Of a DNA stretch of 64,000 bases, positions 26,140-34,824 are shown piece after piece. Each line of letters starts with the position of its first letter. Position 1 is the stretch's first letter. Both the position numbers and the translations under genes were made by a program. The notes beneath the pieces are model-generated. The model searched no databases, was not told the origin of the DNA, and worked only from the letters and a program-made list of their open reading frames with translations. The DNA lies in the NCBI RefSeq assembly GCF_001644025.1, contig NZ_LUUK01000155.1:1-64000 (forward strand). Direction: 5' to 3'. The DNA is from Methylomonas koyamae. GTDB lineage: Bacteria > Pseudomonadota > Gammaproteobacteria > Methylococcales > Methylomonadaceae.

Positions 26140-27738
26140 TTAGACTTCGATTTGTCCAGCCATTTGCTGGAGTTTGATGACCACAAATTCGGCGGGTTTT
26201 AGCGGCGCGAAGCCGACCACGATATTGACGATGCCGGAATTGATGTCGGTTTGCGTCGTGGTTTCCCGGTCGCACTTGACGAAGTAGGCCTCCCTGGGCG
26301 TACTGCCCTGAAAAGCGCCCTGGCGAAACAGGTTGTGCATGAAGGCGCCGACGTTCAAACGGATTTGTGCCCACAGCGGTTCGTCGTTCGGCTCGAACAC
26401 CACCCACTGCGTGCCGCGATACAGGCTTTCCTCGATGAACAACGCGGTGCGGCGCACCGGCAGGTATTTCCATTCGTCGGCCAACTGGTCGGCACCGCGC
26501 AAGGTACGCGCGCCCCAGACCACCCGGCCGTTGACCGGAAACGCCCTCAAACAATTGATGCCCAACGGGTTGAGCATGCCGTTTTCGGCGTCATTCAAAT
26601 TTACTTGCAAACCTTGAATCCCGCTCAGCGAGGCATCCAGCCCGGCCGGCGCCTTCCAAACGCCGCGGGCGGTATCGGTGCGCGCCATGATGCCGGCAAT
26701 CATGCCACTGGGCGCGAACACGTCGAGCTGGCCTTCGCGCAAGGGATCGCTTTGAATCACACGCGGAAAGTACAGCGCTGCGTTACGAGCTTCGACACCG
26801 GACAGACCCAAGCCGCTCAATCCGTCGCGAGCCGTTGCAGCGGCGGTATCCTTATTCGCGCCCCACGCCGCCGGCGGATCGACGATCAGCACGGCGCGCC
26901 GGTCGGCGCAGTATTTCATCCCCTTTTGATAGACTTCCTTCAAGGTATCGCCCTCGCGGGTGTCGGGCGGTATGCACAGCAAATTGAACAAATCGGCCTT
27001 ATCCAGCGCGTAAAGGCCGGTTTTGTTGTTTTTGTCGCCGACCACGTCGGCTTCGGCGGTCAACAACGCACTATCGCCGCCGCCGGTAAATTTTTTAAAG
27101 CTGGCCGGCGTGGCCGCCGGATCGGCCGGATCTTCGGCGGCGGTCGAGTCGGTGGGCCGGCCGGCCACCAGATCGGCGCTGCCGTCGGCTTTCTTCTGCA
27201 CGCGGATCAAATTGGATTCCGCGGCTAACACTCGATCCAGGCGGCGGGCGCCAGCGCCGACAGTGACAGCCAAATTCAGGAAGCGTTCGACGCGGCCCTT
27301 GCCGGGTTCTTCGTACACCGTCATATTGAATAAATCGGCCTGCGCAATGCCGTAACGGCCGGCGACTTCGGCGGTAATGCCCTTGGCGTCTATCGTGTAA
27401 GTGAGCTTGTCGCCGCGCAAACCAACGCTGGCGGCTTCCAGTTTCAGATCGGCGTTTTTCGAGGCCGTGGCGTTTTTCGCCAGCCTGACGATCAAGGCCT
27501 GTTGGCCGCCGTTCAGATAAAAGTCGCGTACCGCATAGGACAGCGGAAAATCCGGCGACAAATCGCCAAACACCCGGATGAAATCGCCGAAGCTGTTGAC
27601 GGTGATCGGCTCATCGGTCGGTCCGCGCGAGGCCCGGCCAAGAAACGCGGTAATCGAGGTGGCGACGCCGGTAATCGTGCGAACGCCGCTGGGGACCTCT
27701 TCGATGTAAACGCCGGGATAAGAAAGTGCTACAGGCAT
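26140..27738 (-). CDS. Contractile sheath protein (Afp2-4 type), first gene of eCIS operon
   Basis: A 532-residue sheath subunit. The start SYPGVYIEEVPSGVRTITGVATSITAFLGRA and the end FVKCDRETTTQTDINSGIVNIVVGFAPLKPAEFVVIKLQQMAG are classic for tail sheath proteins, as is GRVVWGARTL and YLPVRRTALFIEESLYRGTQWVVFEPND in the C-terminal domain. An AGGAG sequence precedes the ATG by 6 bases. It is the only sheath gene; Afp and PVC have three paralogues. As first gene it probably sets the start of the 25-kb operon. Confidence 0.95.
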   Translation of the reverse strand: MPVALSYPGVYIEEVPSGVRTITGVATSITAFLGRASRGPTDEPITVNSFGDFIRVFGDLSPDFPLSYAVRDFYLNGGQQALIVRLAKNATASKNADLKLEAASVGLRGDKLTYTIDAKGITAEVAGRYGIAQADLFNMTVYEEPGKGRVERFLNLAVTVGAGARRLDRVLAAESNLIRVQKKADGSADLVAGRPTDSTAAEDPADPAATPASFKKFTGGGDSALLTAEADVVGDKNNKTGLYALDKADLFNLLCIPPDTREGDTLKEVYQKGMKYCADRRAVLIVDPPAAWGANKDTAAATARDGLSGLGLSGVEARNAALYFPRVIQSDPLREGQLDVFAPSGMIAGIMARTDTARGVWKAPAGLDASLSGIQGLQVNLNDAENGMLNPLGINCLRAFPVNGRVVWGARTLRGADQLADEWKYLPVRRTALFIEESLYRGTQWVVFEPNDEPLWAQIRLNVGAFMHNLFRQGAFQGSTPREAYFVKCDRETTTQTDINSGIVNIVVGFAPLKPAEFVVIKLQQMAGQIEV

Positions 27739-27998
27739 GACGTGCTCCTTTAAAACGCTACTGGAACCGGATTACCACCCCGTGGATGCTTAATCTAGTG
27801 CGACGATGCGGCGCGGGCGGACTAGGCGGCCGCGGACCGAAAAAGGCTGCGAAGCCGCCCTAAGCTGGCGGCTTTCGTTGAACATCATGTTGAGCGTATT
27901 TCCGGCAACAAACAATGACGCATTTGTGCCAGTACAAATGTACTGCATCGCTTCTATTGTCGTCTCCGCCTGTAAAGGCGATTGCCAAAAATAGCCTA
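27739..27998. other. Gap upstream of eCIS operon with GC hairpin
   Basis: This gap must hold the eCIS operon promoter, but no convincing -35/-10 pair could be picked. A hairpin with stems 27854-27859 and 27867-27872 (GCCGCC/GGCGGC) may end the transcript of the YbdD-like gene. A 78-codon frame at 27790-28026 overlaps that gene and has no recognisable features, so it is not called. Confidence 0.4.
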
Positions 27999-28190
27999 CT
28001 AGCAGCAGCGCTTGACGCCGCTCCATTTACGGCGCGTTTCGGCGGCGAAGAAAGCCTTGCGGCTCAGCGGCGCGGATTCGCTATCGGCATGGTGGGTTTG
28101 CCAGTGTTGCAAGTAACGGCGGTAGGCGGTTTCGCCGTTCAGCGCGTCCCAGATTCGCCGGAGCATGCCGGCCGAGGTGGTCCGCGCCAT
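27999..28190 (-). CDS. YbdD/YjiX (DUF466) family small protein
   Basis: A 63-residue protein: a helical start (LRRIWDALNGETAYRRYLQHWQTHH), the block PLSRKAFFAAETRRKW, and a C-terminal GVKRCC. The PL-S-F-W-CC pattern identifies the YbdD/YjiX family, normally encoded behind the pyruvate/peptide transporters CstA or BtsT. No such transporter is in this window. The start is at 28190, two bases behind the PilZ gene stop, so the two are probably co-transcribed. Its biochemical role is unknown in the family. Confidence 0.85.
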   Translation of the reverse strand: MARTTSAGMLRRIWDALNGETAYRRYLQHWQTHHADSESAPLSRKAFFAAETRRKWSGVKRCC

Positions 28191-28192
28191 CC

Positions 28193-28579
28193 TCAATCTT
28201 CGTCGGCCGGCGGCGCGAATTTCACGCACTCGAACATCAAGTCGTCCAGATCGTGTTCGGCATGCCGCTCGCAGTCGTATTGCAAGCCGCAGTCGTATTG
28301 CAAGCCGCATTCCTGACGCTCGTCGCGTAAATGCTTGATCATGCCGTGTATCGACACCGGCACTTTCGATTCGGGCAGCACGATGGAAATCCGCAGCTCG
28401 GCTTCCTCGACAGTTTGAGCCAACGGTTCTTTCAAACGGATTTTGATGCCGCTGTAACTCATGTCCACGACCAAGCCGTCGATGACGATTTCACCGCCGG
28501 GCGGCGGCGGGTCGATGATGATGTGCGCCGCCAATCCCTCGGGGCAAAACCGCCGATGACTGCGTTTTTCAATTTCCAT
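28193..28579 (-). CDS. PilZ-domain protein
   Basis: A 128-residue protein. EKRSHRRFCPEG near the N-terminus is an (R)xxxR c-di-GMP-binding motif and VVDMSYSGIKIRL is the matching D/NxSxxG motif, giving a single complete PilZ domain. An internal duplication in the C-terminal part produces GLQYDC twice, from an 18-bp tandem repeat. The start at 28579 gives the usual short lead before the R-rich motif. It may couple to the GGDEF/EAL protein encoded at 35660-40726, but no target is indicated by the neighbours. Confidence 0.88.
   Translation of the reverse strand: MEIEKRSHRRFCPEGLAAHIIIDPPPPGGEIVIDGLVVDMSYSGIKIRLKEPLAQTVEEAELRISIVLPESKVPVSIHGMIKHLRDERQECGLQYDCGLQYDCERHAEHDLDDLMFECVKFAPPADED
28271..28306. 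repeat. 18-bp tandem duplication inside PilZ gene
   Basis: The 18-bp unit GCAGTCGTATTGCAAGCC occurs twice back to back (28271-28288, 28289-28306) and duplicates the residues GLQYDC in frame. Confidence 0.9.
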
Positions 28580-28638
28580 GCATAAGCTCCCGCGAATAAT
28601 TTCGAGAGTATAGGCAGAAATTCCGGCGCCGTTAAGTG

Positions 28639-30936
28639 TTATCGGCCGGCTTCCGCCGCCGGACAGGCGTCGTCCGCCATCCAATAGCGACGATGCCGGC
28701 AACGTTCGCCGTGGATAGCGACCGGTATCTCGGCGGTGTCGACGATGATCGCGCCTTGTTCGGCGGTATTCGCCCAGTTTGCGCCCATCCGGCGATAGCG
28801 TTCCAGTACTTGCGGATGCGGAAAGCCGAAGCGGTTCGAATACCCGGCCGGAATCAGCACCCAAGCGGGCGCGACTTGTTCCAGAAACGTCAGCGTCGAA
28901 GAGGTCTTGCTACCATGATGCGGCGCGACCAAAAAGGTGTTGGCCAGTTGATCGCCGTATAGCTCCACCAAGCGGCGTTCGCCGGCCTGCTCGATGTCGG
29001 CGGTCAATAGCAGGCTAGCGCTGGCGGTGCGGACTTGCAGCACGCAGGAATTGTCGTTGTCGCCCGGCAGGCGCGGGTCGGACGGCGCCAACATCCGGAA
29101 TTCGACGCCGTCCCAATTCCAAGTCTGGCCGGCCCGGCAATATCGGCCTTCCAGCCGCTCGGCCCAGGCCGGCACGCTGCTGAATACTTGGTCCGCCGCG
29201 ACCTCGGCCAGCACCGATTCCGCGCCGCCACTGTGGTCGATATCGTCGTGACTGACGATCAAGCCGTCCAGCCGGCGTATACCCCGCGAACGCAAATAAG
29301 GCAAAATCACCGAGTCGCCCATGTCGGAGTCTTCGGAATAACGCGCGCCGGTGTCGAACAGCAAGCGATGCTCGGCGGTTTCGACGACCGCCGCCAACCC
29401 TTGGCCGACATCCAACAGCGCCAGCCGGACCTCGCCGGGCGGCGGTCTGGCCACGTCCGCGACCAACACCGGCAACAACAGCCAAGCGCCCAAATAACGA
29501 CCGGGAAATCCGCGCGGTGCCAGCAACAGGACGCTGCCGATGCCGGCCGCCAATAAGGCCGGCCAAGCCGGTTCCGGTAAAGTCGCGTTAGACAGCGGCA
29601 ATTCCGCCAGAGCTTGCAAGGTCCACCATAGGCTTTGCAGTATCCAATCCGCCAGTTGCAACAAAAATTGCGCGAACATTGGCCAAACGAACAGCAAGGC
29701 CACAGCAGCCAAGGCCAACGGCACCACGACGATGCCGATCGCCGGCACCGCCAGCCAGTTGGCCAGCGGCGAAATCAGCGATACTTGCTGAAAAAACAGG
29801 ATCAGCAGCGGCGCCAACCCGGCCGCGGTCGCCCATTGCGCCAACGCCGCCTCGCGCCAATAGCCCGGCCGGCCGAGCCGGCCGGCGGAAACGTAAATCA
29901 ACAGTCCGACCGCCGCGAACGACAACCAAAAGCCGACCGCTTGCACCGCCAGCGGATCGACGATCAACACCGCCAGCAAGGCCAGCAACAGGATGCGCCA
30001 GGCCCCGACGTGACGCTGCCAACTCAAGGCCGCGAACGCCACGGCCAGCATCACGACCGCACGCAGCGTCGGAACCGAATAGCCGGCCAATCCGGCATAA
30101 AAAGCCGCCGCCAGCCAGGCTGTCAGCGCGGCCAACCGTTGCGGCGACCAACGCGGATTGCCGGTCCAGGCCCAGGCTCGCCGTACGACGAGAAATACCA
30201 AGCCCGCCACCAAACTGATGTGCGAACCGGAAATCACGATCAAATGCACGGTGCCGGTTTTACGAAACACCTGCCATTGCGCTTGACTGATGCCATCCTG
30301 GCTACCTATCGTTAGCGCCTTGATCAAACCGAGGTTGGAGCCGCCGGGCAAGGCCTGATCCAACCTTGCCGAAATACTTTGTCTGGCGCGCGCCAAGACT
30401 GCTCCCACGCGCCCATCGTCGGCCAAGCGCGACGGCGCCTGCTCGTCGCGCACATAACCGGTGGCGCCGATGCGATTGGCAAACAACCAAGCTTCGTAAT
30501 CGAAACCGCCCGGATTCAAGCGGCCGTGCGGCTGTCGCAACTTGACGGTCAAACGCCAGCTCTGCCCCGCCGCCACATCCGCCGTGGTTCGATACCAGTT
30601 CAATCGCAGTTTGCTTGGAAAATCGCCGGCCGGACGGGTGACCGCGAAGTCGAAGCCGATACGGTTGTCCATGTGCTTGGGCATGCCGGCGATGTAACCT
30701 TCGACGTCGACCGCTTGATTCTGCAACTCATCGGGCAATTGCTGCGCCAACCGCCAGGCCCCGAAACCGGCCGCCCACAGCGCGCCGGCCAATAGCGCGG
30801 CCAAGCCGATCTGACGGCGACACGCGCACAGCAATAATAAAGCCGTCAGCGCCGGCCATTCCCAGCCCTGCGGCAGCCGCTGCCATTGTTGCACCCAAAC
30901 GATGCCGGCCAGCGCCGCCAATACCGCAACCGCCAT
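28639..30936 (-). CDS. comEC: DNA internalisation-related competence protein ComEC/Rec2
   Basis: A 765-residue inner-membrane protein. Order: two to three N-terminal membrane helices, a periplasmic OB-like region (DVEGYIAGMPKHMDNRIGFDF), the competence domain (LIKALTIGSQDGISQAQWQVFRKTGTVHLIVISGSHISLVAGL) with many helices, and a C-terminal metallo-beta-lactamase-like domain (LLDVGQGLAAVVETAEHRLLFDTGARY..., GLIVSHDDIDHSGG, VAPHHGSKTSS). ComEC forms the channel for incoming single-stranded DNA in natural transformation. The length is normal. It is not in an obvious operon; a YCII gene lies 46 bp upstream. Confidence 0.92.
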   Translation of the reverse strand: MAVAVLAALAGIVWVQQWQRLPQGWEWPALTALLLLCACRRQIGLAALLAGALWAAGFGAWRLAQQLPDELQNQAVDVEGYIAGMPKHMDNRIGFDFAVTRPAGDFPSKLRLNWYRTTADVAAGQSWRLTVKLRQPHGRLNPGGFDYEAWLFANRIGATGYVRDEQAPSRLADDGRVGAVLARARQSISARLDQALPGGSNLGLIKALTIGSQDGISQAQWQVFRKTGTVHLIVISGSHISLVAGLVFLVVRRAWAWTGNPRWSPQRLAALTAWLAAAFYAGLAGYSVPTLRAVVMLAVAFAALSWQRHVGAWRILLLALLAVLIVDPLAVQAVGFWLSFAAVGLLIYVSAGRLGRPGYWREAALAQWATAAGLAPLLILFFQQVSLISPLANWLAVPAIGIVVVPLALAAVALLFVWPMFAQFLLQLADWILQSLWWTLQALAELPLSNATLPEPAWPALLAAGIGSVLLLAPRGFPGRYLGAWLLLPVLVADVARPPPGEVRLALLDVGQGLAAVVETAEHRLLFDTGARYSEDSDMGDSVILPYLRSRGIRRLDGLIVSHDDIDHSGGAESVLAEVAADQVFSSVPAWAERLEGRYCRAGQTWNWDGVEFRMLAPSDPRLPGDNDNSCVLQVRTASASLLLTADIEQAGERRLVELYGDQLANTFLVAPHHGSKTSSTLTFLEQVAPAWVLIPAGYSNRFGFPHPQVLERYRRMGANWANTAEQGAIIVDTAEIPVAIHGERCRHRRYWMADDACPAAEAGR

Positions 30937-30982
30937 CGGCTACGCCCACGCGTTCGCGGTAGCGGTGCGAGGTCTTGTCACG

Positions 30983-31348
30983 CTAGGCCTGATCGTCCGC
31001 CGGAAGCCCCGGCAACTCGATCAAGGGTCTGACTTCGACCGTGCCCTTGCGCGCCATCGGGATACGCGCGGCGATGGCGATCGCCTGATCCAGATCGGCG
31101 GTCTCCACCAAGTAGTAGCCGCCCAGTTGCTCGCGGGTTTCGGCAAACGGGCCGTCGGTCACCAAACACTGCCCGTCGCGCACCCGCACGCTGGTCGCCA
31201 ACACGGTGGGTTGCAGCGGACTGGCCGCCAGATATTGGCCGCGCTCGGCCAAATCGCGCGCCAATTGCAAGGATTCCCGGTAACAGGCCTGACGATCGTC
31301 CTCGGCCAGCGTCTGCTCGGCAAAATAGATCAATAGCAAATATTTCAT
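30983..31348 (-). CDS. YCII/DGPF-domain protein
   Basis: A 121-residue protein: MKYLLLIYF at the start, then VRVRDGQCLVTDGPFAETREQLGGYYLVETADLDQAIAIAARIPMARKGTVEVRPL. The DGPF signature defines the family that accompanies ECF42 sigma factors. The frame is open further upstream, but the ATG at 31348 gives the family-typical start. It is a paralogue of the gene at 31507-31881 and lies 158 bp downstream of it. DGPF proteins are small soluble alpha/beta-barrel proteins of unknown activity. Confidence 0.88.
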   Translation of the reverse strand: MKYLLLIYFAEQTLAEDDRQACYRESLQLARDLAERGQYLAASPLQPTVLATSVRVRDGQCLVTDGPFAETREQLGGYYLVETADLDQAIAIAARIPMARKGTVEVRPLIELPGLPADDQA

Positions 31349-31506
31349 CTTGTCTCCCAATAAAAGCGCTCGGCGGATCCGGGATGCGGACCGCGAAGCC
31401 CTGGATTCGAAAGTTAGCGGACTGGGCATTGCCGGATGATCGCTCCGTCGCGCCGGCGCGGTCAGACATATTCGCCAAACCGTAACAGTCGTCGAATACC
31501 GCAGAT

Positions 31507-31881
31507 TTAACGCAAACCCAACGCGGCTAACGTTTGACTGTCCTCGGCGACCGGCCGGACTTCGACGCAACCGAAGCGCGCGCCGGGAATTCCGGCGGCG
31601 ATCCTGATCGCCTCGTTGAAATCGGTGGCCTCGATTAAATAATAGCCACCCAGTTGCTCCTTGGTTTCGGCAAACGGTCCATCCGTCGTGGTCACTTTGG
31701 CGTCGCGGACCCGCACCGTTACCGCCGCGCTGGCCGGCAACAATCGGTTGCAAGCCAAGTAATGGCCGCTGGCGCGAATGGCTTCGGTAAACTCGGCATA
31801 CTCTTCAAAATGGCGGTCGGCGGCGGTCGGCTCCATGTCCTCCATGACCTTTTCGGCACAAATCAGGCAAAGGTATTTCAT
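31507..31881 (-). CDS. YCII/DGPF-domain protein
   Basis: A 124-residue protein with MKYLCLICAE at the start and VRVRDAKVTTTDGPFAETKEQLGGYYLIEATDFNEAIRIAAGIPGARFGCVEVRPV. It shares this plan with the neighbour at 30983-31348, so the pair is a tandem duplication that has diverged. It lies 79 bp behind the ECF42 sigma factor gene. GGTTTCTCC-like purine-rich sequence on the minus strand (GGAGAAACC) precedes the ATG. Confidence 0.9.
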   Translation of the reverse strand: MKYLCLICAEKVMEDMEPTAADRHFEEYAEFTEAIRASGHYLACNRLLPASAAVTVRVRDAKVTTTDGPFAETKEQLGGYYLIEATDFNEAIRIAAGIPGARFGCVEVRPVAEDSQTLAALGLR

Positions 31882-31960
31882 CGGTTTCTCCCTACATTGG
31901 GTTTCGGATGTTGGCTAGTCGATTGGCGACAGCCCGATTCGACATCGCCGCCAAAAATTT

Positions 31961-33199
31961 TCAGCCCGCCAATTCGGCTAACCGCCGCTGTAAAAACCGG
32001 CGCTCGGGCTCCTGTTTGGCCAGATCAAGCGCGCGCCGGTAGGCGGCAACCGCGTCGGCGGCGTCCCCCAGGCGCCGGTATAAGTCGCCGCGGGCGGCGT
32101 GGATTAAATGGTAGTCCGCCAATTCGCCGCGCGCCAAGATGGCGTCGATCACGGCCAGACCGGCGGCCGGACCGTCGCGCATCGCCAGCGCGACGGCGAA
32201 ATTCAATTCGACCACCGGCGACGGCTGCACCCGCAGCAACAGCACGTACAACGCGACGATTTGCGGCCAATCGGTGGCTTCCGCGTGCTCGGCTTCGGCG
32301 TGCAACGCGGCGATCGCCGCTTGCAGAGCGTAGGCGCCGGGCCGTCCACCGCGCAAGGCAGCCTCCACCCAACGTCGGCCTTCGGCAATTTGCTCCCGAT
32401 GCCACAACGAGCGGTCCTGATCGGCCAGTAATATCAGCTCCCCGTCGGCCGAGGTTCTGGACATGCACCGCGCCTCGTGCAACAGCATCAGCGCCAACAG
32501 GCCGAACACTTCCGGCTCCGGCAACAGCTCAGCCAGTAGCCGACCCAAGCGCAAGGCTTCGCCGGCCAAGTCTGGCCGGGTCAGGCTGGCACCCGACGAC
32601 GCCGAATAACCTTCGTTGAAGACCAAATAGACCACCCGCAACACCGAGGCCAAACGATCCGGCAACTCTTCGGTGGGCGGCACCCGATACGGAATCTTGG
32701 CCTCGCGAATCTTGGCCTTGGCGCGAACGATCCGTTGCGCCAATGTCGGCACCGGCGTCAAGAATGCCGCCGCGATCGCTTCGGTCGTCAAACCGCAAAC
32801 TTCCCGCAAAGTCAGGGCCAGATGCGCTTCCGGCGCCAGCGCCGGATGGCAGCAGGTAAAAATCAGCTTCAAACTGTCGTCCGGCCAATCTTCGGTATCG
32901 TCCGGCGCGGCATCCCCCAGCGGATCGGCCAACGCTTCGATATCCTCGCGTTGCTCGAAGCGGGATTGCCTGCGCAACCGGTCTATGGCCTTGAATCGAC
33001 CGGCCGACACCAACCAGGCCTTGGGATTGGCCGGAACGCCATCGCCGGGCCATTGTTCCAACGCGGCGCGAAACGCATCGTGCAAGGCTTCCTCGGCAAG
33101 GTCGAAGTCGCCGAGCAGCCGGATCAAGGTCGCCAAAATTCGGCGCGATTCGTCGCGGTATAAGGCCTGTACCGCCCTGTGTACGGCAGTGTCGTTCAT
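31961..33199 (-). CDS. ECF sigma factor, ECF42 type with C-terminal TPR-like extension
   Basis: A 412-residue protein. Region 2 (HRAVQALYRDESRRILATLIRLLGDFDLAEEALHDAFRAALEQWP) and region 4 (TLREVCGLTTEAIAAAFLTPVPTLAQRIVRAKAKIR) are normal for ECF sigma factors. A long extension (about 190-412) has the ECF42 marks: YLVFNEGYSAS, MLLHEARCMSR and a TPR-like end. ECF42 factors are known to be genetically linked to DGPF proteins, exactly as here, and to need their extension for activity; no anti-sigma factor is usual or seen. The gene is the first of its operon and divergent from the PepSY gene. Confidence 0.9.
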   Translation of the reverse strand: MNDTAVHRAVQALYRDESRRILATLIRLLGDFDLAEEALHDAFRAALEQWPGDGVPANPKAWLVSAGRFKAIDRLRRQSRFEQREDIEALADPLGDAAPDDTEDWPDDSLKLIFTCCHPALAPEAHLALTLREVCGLTTEAIAAAFLTPVPTLAQRIVRAKAKIREAKIPYRVPPTEELPDRLASVLRVVYLVFNEGYSASSGASLTRPDLAGEALRLGRLLAELLPEPEVFGLLALMLLHEARCMSRTSADGELILLADQDRSLWHREQIAEGRRWVEAALRGGRPGAYALQAAIAALHAEAEHAEATDWPQIVALYVLLLRVQPSPVVELNFAVALAMRDGPAAGLAVIDAILARGELADYHLIHAARGDLYRRLGDAADAVAAYRRALDLAKQEPERRFLQRRLAELAG

Positions 33200-33466
33200 C
33201 GTGAGTCCGTTAAAAGCCCATTCGAAGGCGGAATTCGCGTCATGCGTTCAAAACCGGGCCTAAGCGCCAAGGCTTCCGCGGCGCGGCTGATATCCAACAC
33301 AAGCGACCGCGCTTGAAATGAGCGCATGCCCGGAACGCGGTCTTGGTCTCGCCTGCATATTACCTCTGGCGCCCGAGTCTAGCTAAAAATTCGCGGCAAG
33401 GGTCGGACTGGCCCCGGTCCGGCGATTCCGGCAAAATAGCAGGTTAACTTTTTTGCTCTCGTCGCC

Positions 33467-34759
33467 ATGTCCGAATTGCAATACCCGATCATCGTTCGCC
33501 CCCGTTTCCGATTCGCCGCGCGCCGGATTTGGGTCAACTGCCACGTCTGGCTGGCGCTGACGGCCGGACTACTGTTCGCGCTGCTGGGCCTGACCGGCAG
33601 TCTCAGCGTATATCGAGAGGAACTCGAAGGCCTACTGAACCCGCAACTGCGCGTCACGGTAGCCGAAGGCGCGGAAGTACTGCCTATCGATAAACTGTAC
33701 GCCATGCTACGTGCCGCGGAACCCAATCGCCACGGCGCCTGGACCCTGGAAATGCCGCGCGCGGCCGATGGTCCGATCACCGCTTGGTTCGAAAAACCTA
33801 AGGAAAGTTACGAGCAATTCTACGCTCCGCTGATGGTCTCGCTGGACCCTTACACCGGTCAAGTTCTGGACCGACGCTTCTGGGGGCAAACCCTGACCAC
33901 CTGGATCATGGACTTGCACACCCATCTGCGCTTGGCCGCCGCCGGTCGCACTGTCGTCGCGTGGCTGGGCGGCCTGCTGATGTTGTCGGTCATCAGTGGC
34001 TTGGGTTTATGGTGGCCGGGCCGCGACCGACTCGGCGAGGTATTCCGATTGCGCCACGCCAGTCTGGTCAAGCTGGCCTTCGATTTACACCGCTGGCTGG
34101 GACTGATCAGTGCCTGCGGCTTGCTGATACTGGCGTTTACCGGTTTTCACCTCGCCTACCCTCGTCTGCTGGAAACCATTACCGCCGCCGACGGCATGGG
34201 CCACGGCGACGACGGTCCGGCGGTACGCAGCACCGGCGTACCGAACAACAGGCCGGTTAACTTAGCCGAAGCCGTGCTGGTGGCGCGCGGACCGTTTCCA
34301 AAATCCGAAGTGCGGCGGGTGACGACCCCGGTCGGCGAACTAGGCACCTACCGGATCAATCTGCGCCAGCGCGACGAAATCAACCAACATCATCCGTTCA
34401 CGACGGTCTGGGTAGACCGTTGGAGCGGGCAGATCCGCGACGTGCGCAACCCGCACCGGTTCTCGGCGGGCCAGCGTTTCACGACTTGGCTGTGGCCGCT
34501 GCATACCGGGGAAGCTTTCGGCGCGACCGGCCGGTTTCTATGGTTCCTGACCGGCCTGACGCCCGCCCTGCTCTACATCAGCGGTCTATTGCATTGGTCG
34601 TACCGGCGCGGCTGGTTGGCGGACCGCGCGATCGATTGGCCGGGTTTGGCCGAACGCTACGGAAACGCCTGCCGCGCCGGCGCCAGCCGTATGCGCGGCT
34701 GGCTGGCGAACCGCTTACTACCGATGTTACGCGACTTCAGCGCCAAATGGCGACGCTGA
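33467..34759 (+). CDS. PepSY-associated transmembrane protein
   Basis: A 430-residue inner-membrane protein. A first helix (CHVWLALTAGLLFALLGLTGSLSVY) follows a basic N-terminus, then a periplasmic PepSY domain, then helices near residues 165-185, 205-225 and 350-375 (FLWFLTGLTPALLYISGLLHW). The motifs LHTHLRLAAAGRTVVAWLG and LHRWLGLISACGLLILAFTGFHL place conserved His in membranes, as in PepSY/PiuB-type proteins tied to iron-siderophore reduction. No siderophore gene adjoins it. The start ATG at 33467 follows the sequence CTCTCGTCGCC with only a weak ribosome binding site. Confidence 0.85.
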   Translation: MSELQYPIIVRPRFRFAARRIWVNCHVWLALTAGLLFALLGLTGSLSVYREELEGLLNPQLRVTVAEGAEVLPIDKLYAMLRAAEPNRHGAWTLEMPRAADGPITAWFEKPKESYEQFYAPLMVSLDPYTGQVLDRRFWGQTLTTWIMDLHTHLRLAAAGRTVVAWLGGLLMLSVISGLGLWWPGRDRLGEVFRLRHASLVKLAFDLHRWLGLISACGLLILAFTGFHLAYPRLLETITAADGMGHGDDGPAVRSTGVPNNRPVNLAEAVLVARGPFPKSEVRRVTTPVGELGTYRINLRQRDEINQHHPFTTVWVDRWSGQIRDVRNPHRFSAGQRFTTWLWPLHTGEAFGATGRFLWFLTGLTPALLYISGLLHWSYRRGWLADRAIDWPGLAERYGNACRAGASRMRGWLANRLLPMLRDFSAKWRR

Positions 34760-34797
34760 CCGGGGGGTGTCGGGCCGCGCCATGGAACCCAATGCCG

Positions 34798-34823
34798 CCG
34801 CCATCCGGAACGCCTCGATGGCG
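34798..34823. terminator. Hairpin between convergent genes
   Basis: An inverted repeat (CCGCCAT / ATGGCGG) lies between the stops of the PepSY gene and the convergent HDOD gene. No T-run follows, so a bidirectional terminator is only a possibility. Confidence 0.35.
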
Positions 34824-34824
34824 G

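Noticed and set aside
27790-28026. 78-codon minus-strand frame upstream of the sheath gene
   Set aside because: It overlaps the convincing YbdD-like gene end in another frame and has no features of its own.
28265-28310. CRISPR-like repeat
   Set aside because: Only two directly adjacent 18-bp copies inside a PilZ coding frame; no spacers and no cas genes anywhere in the window.
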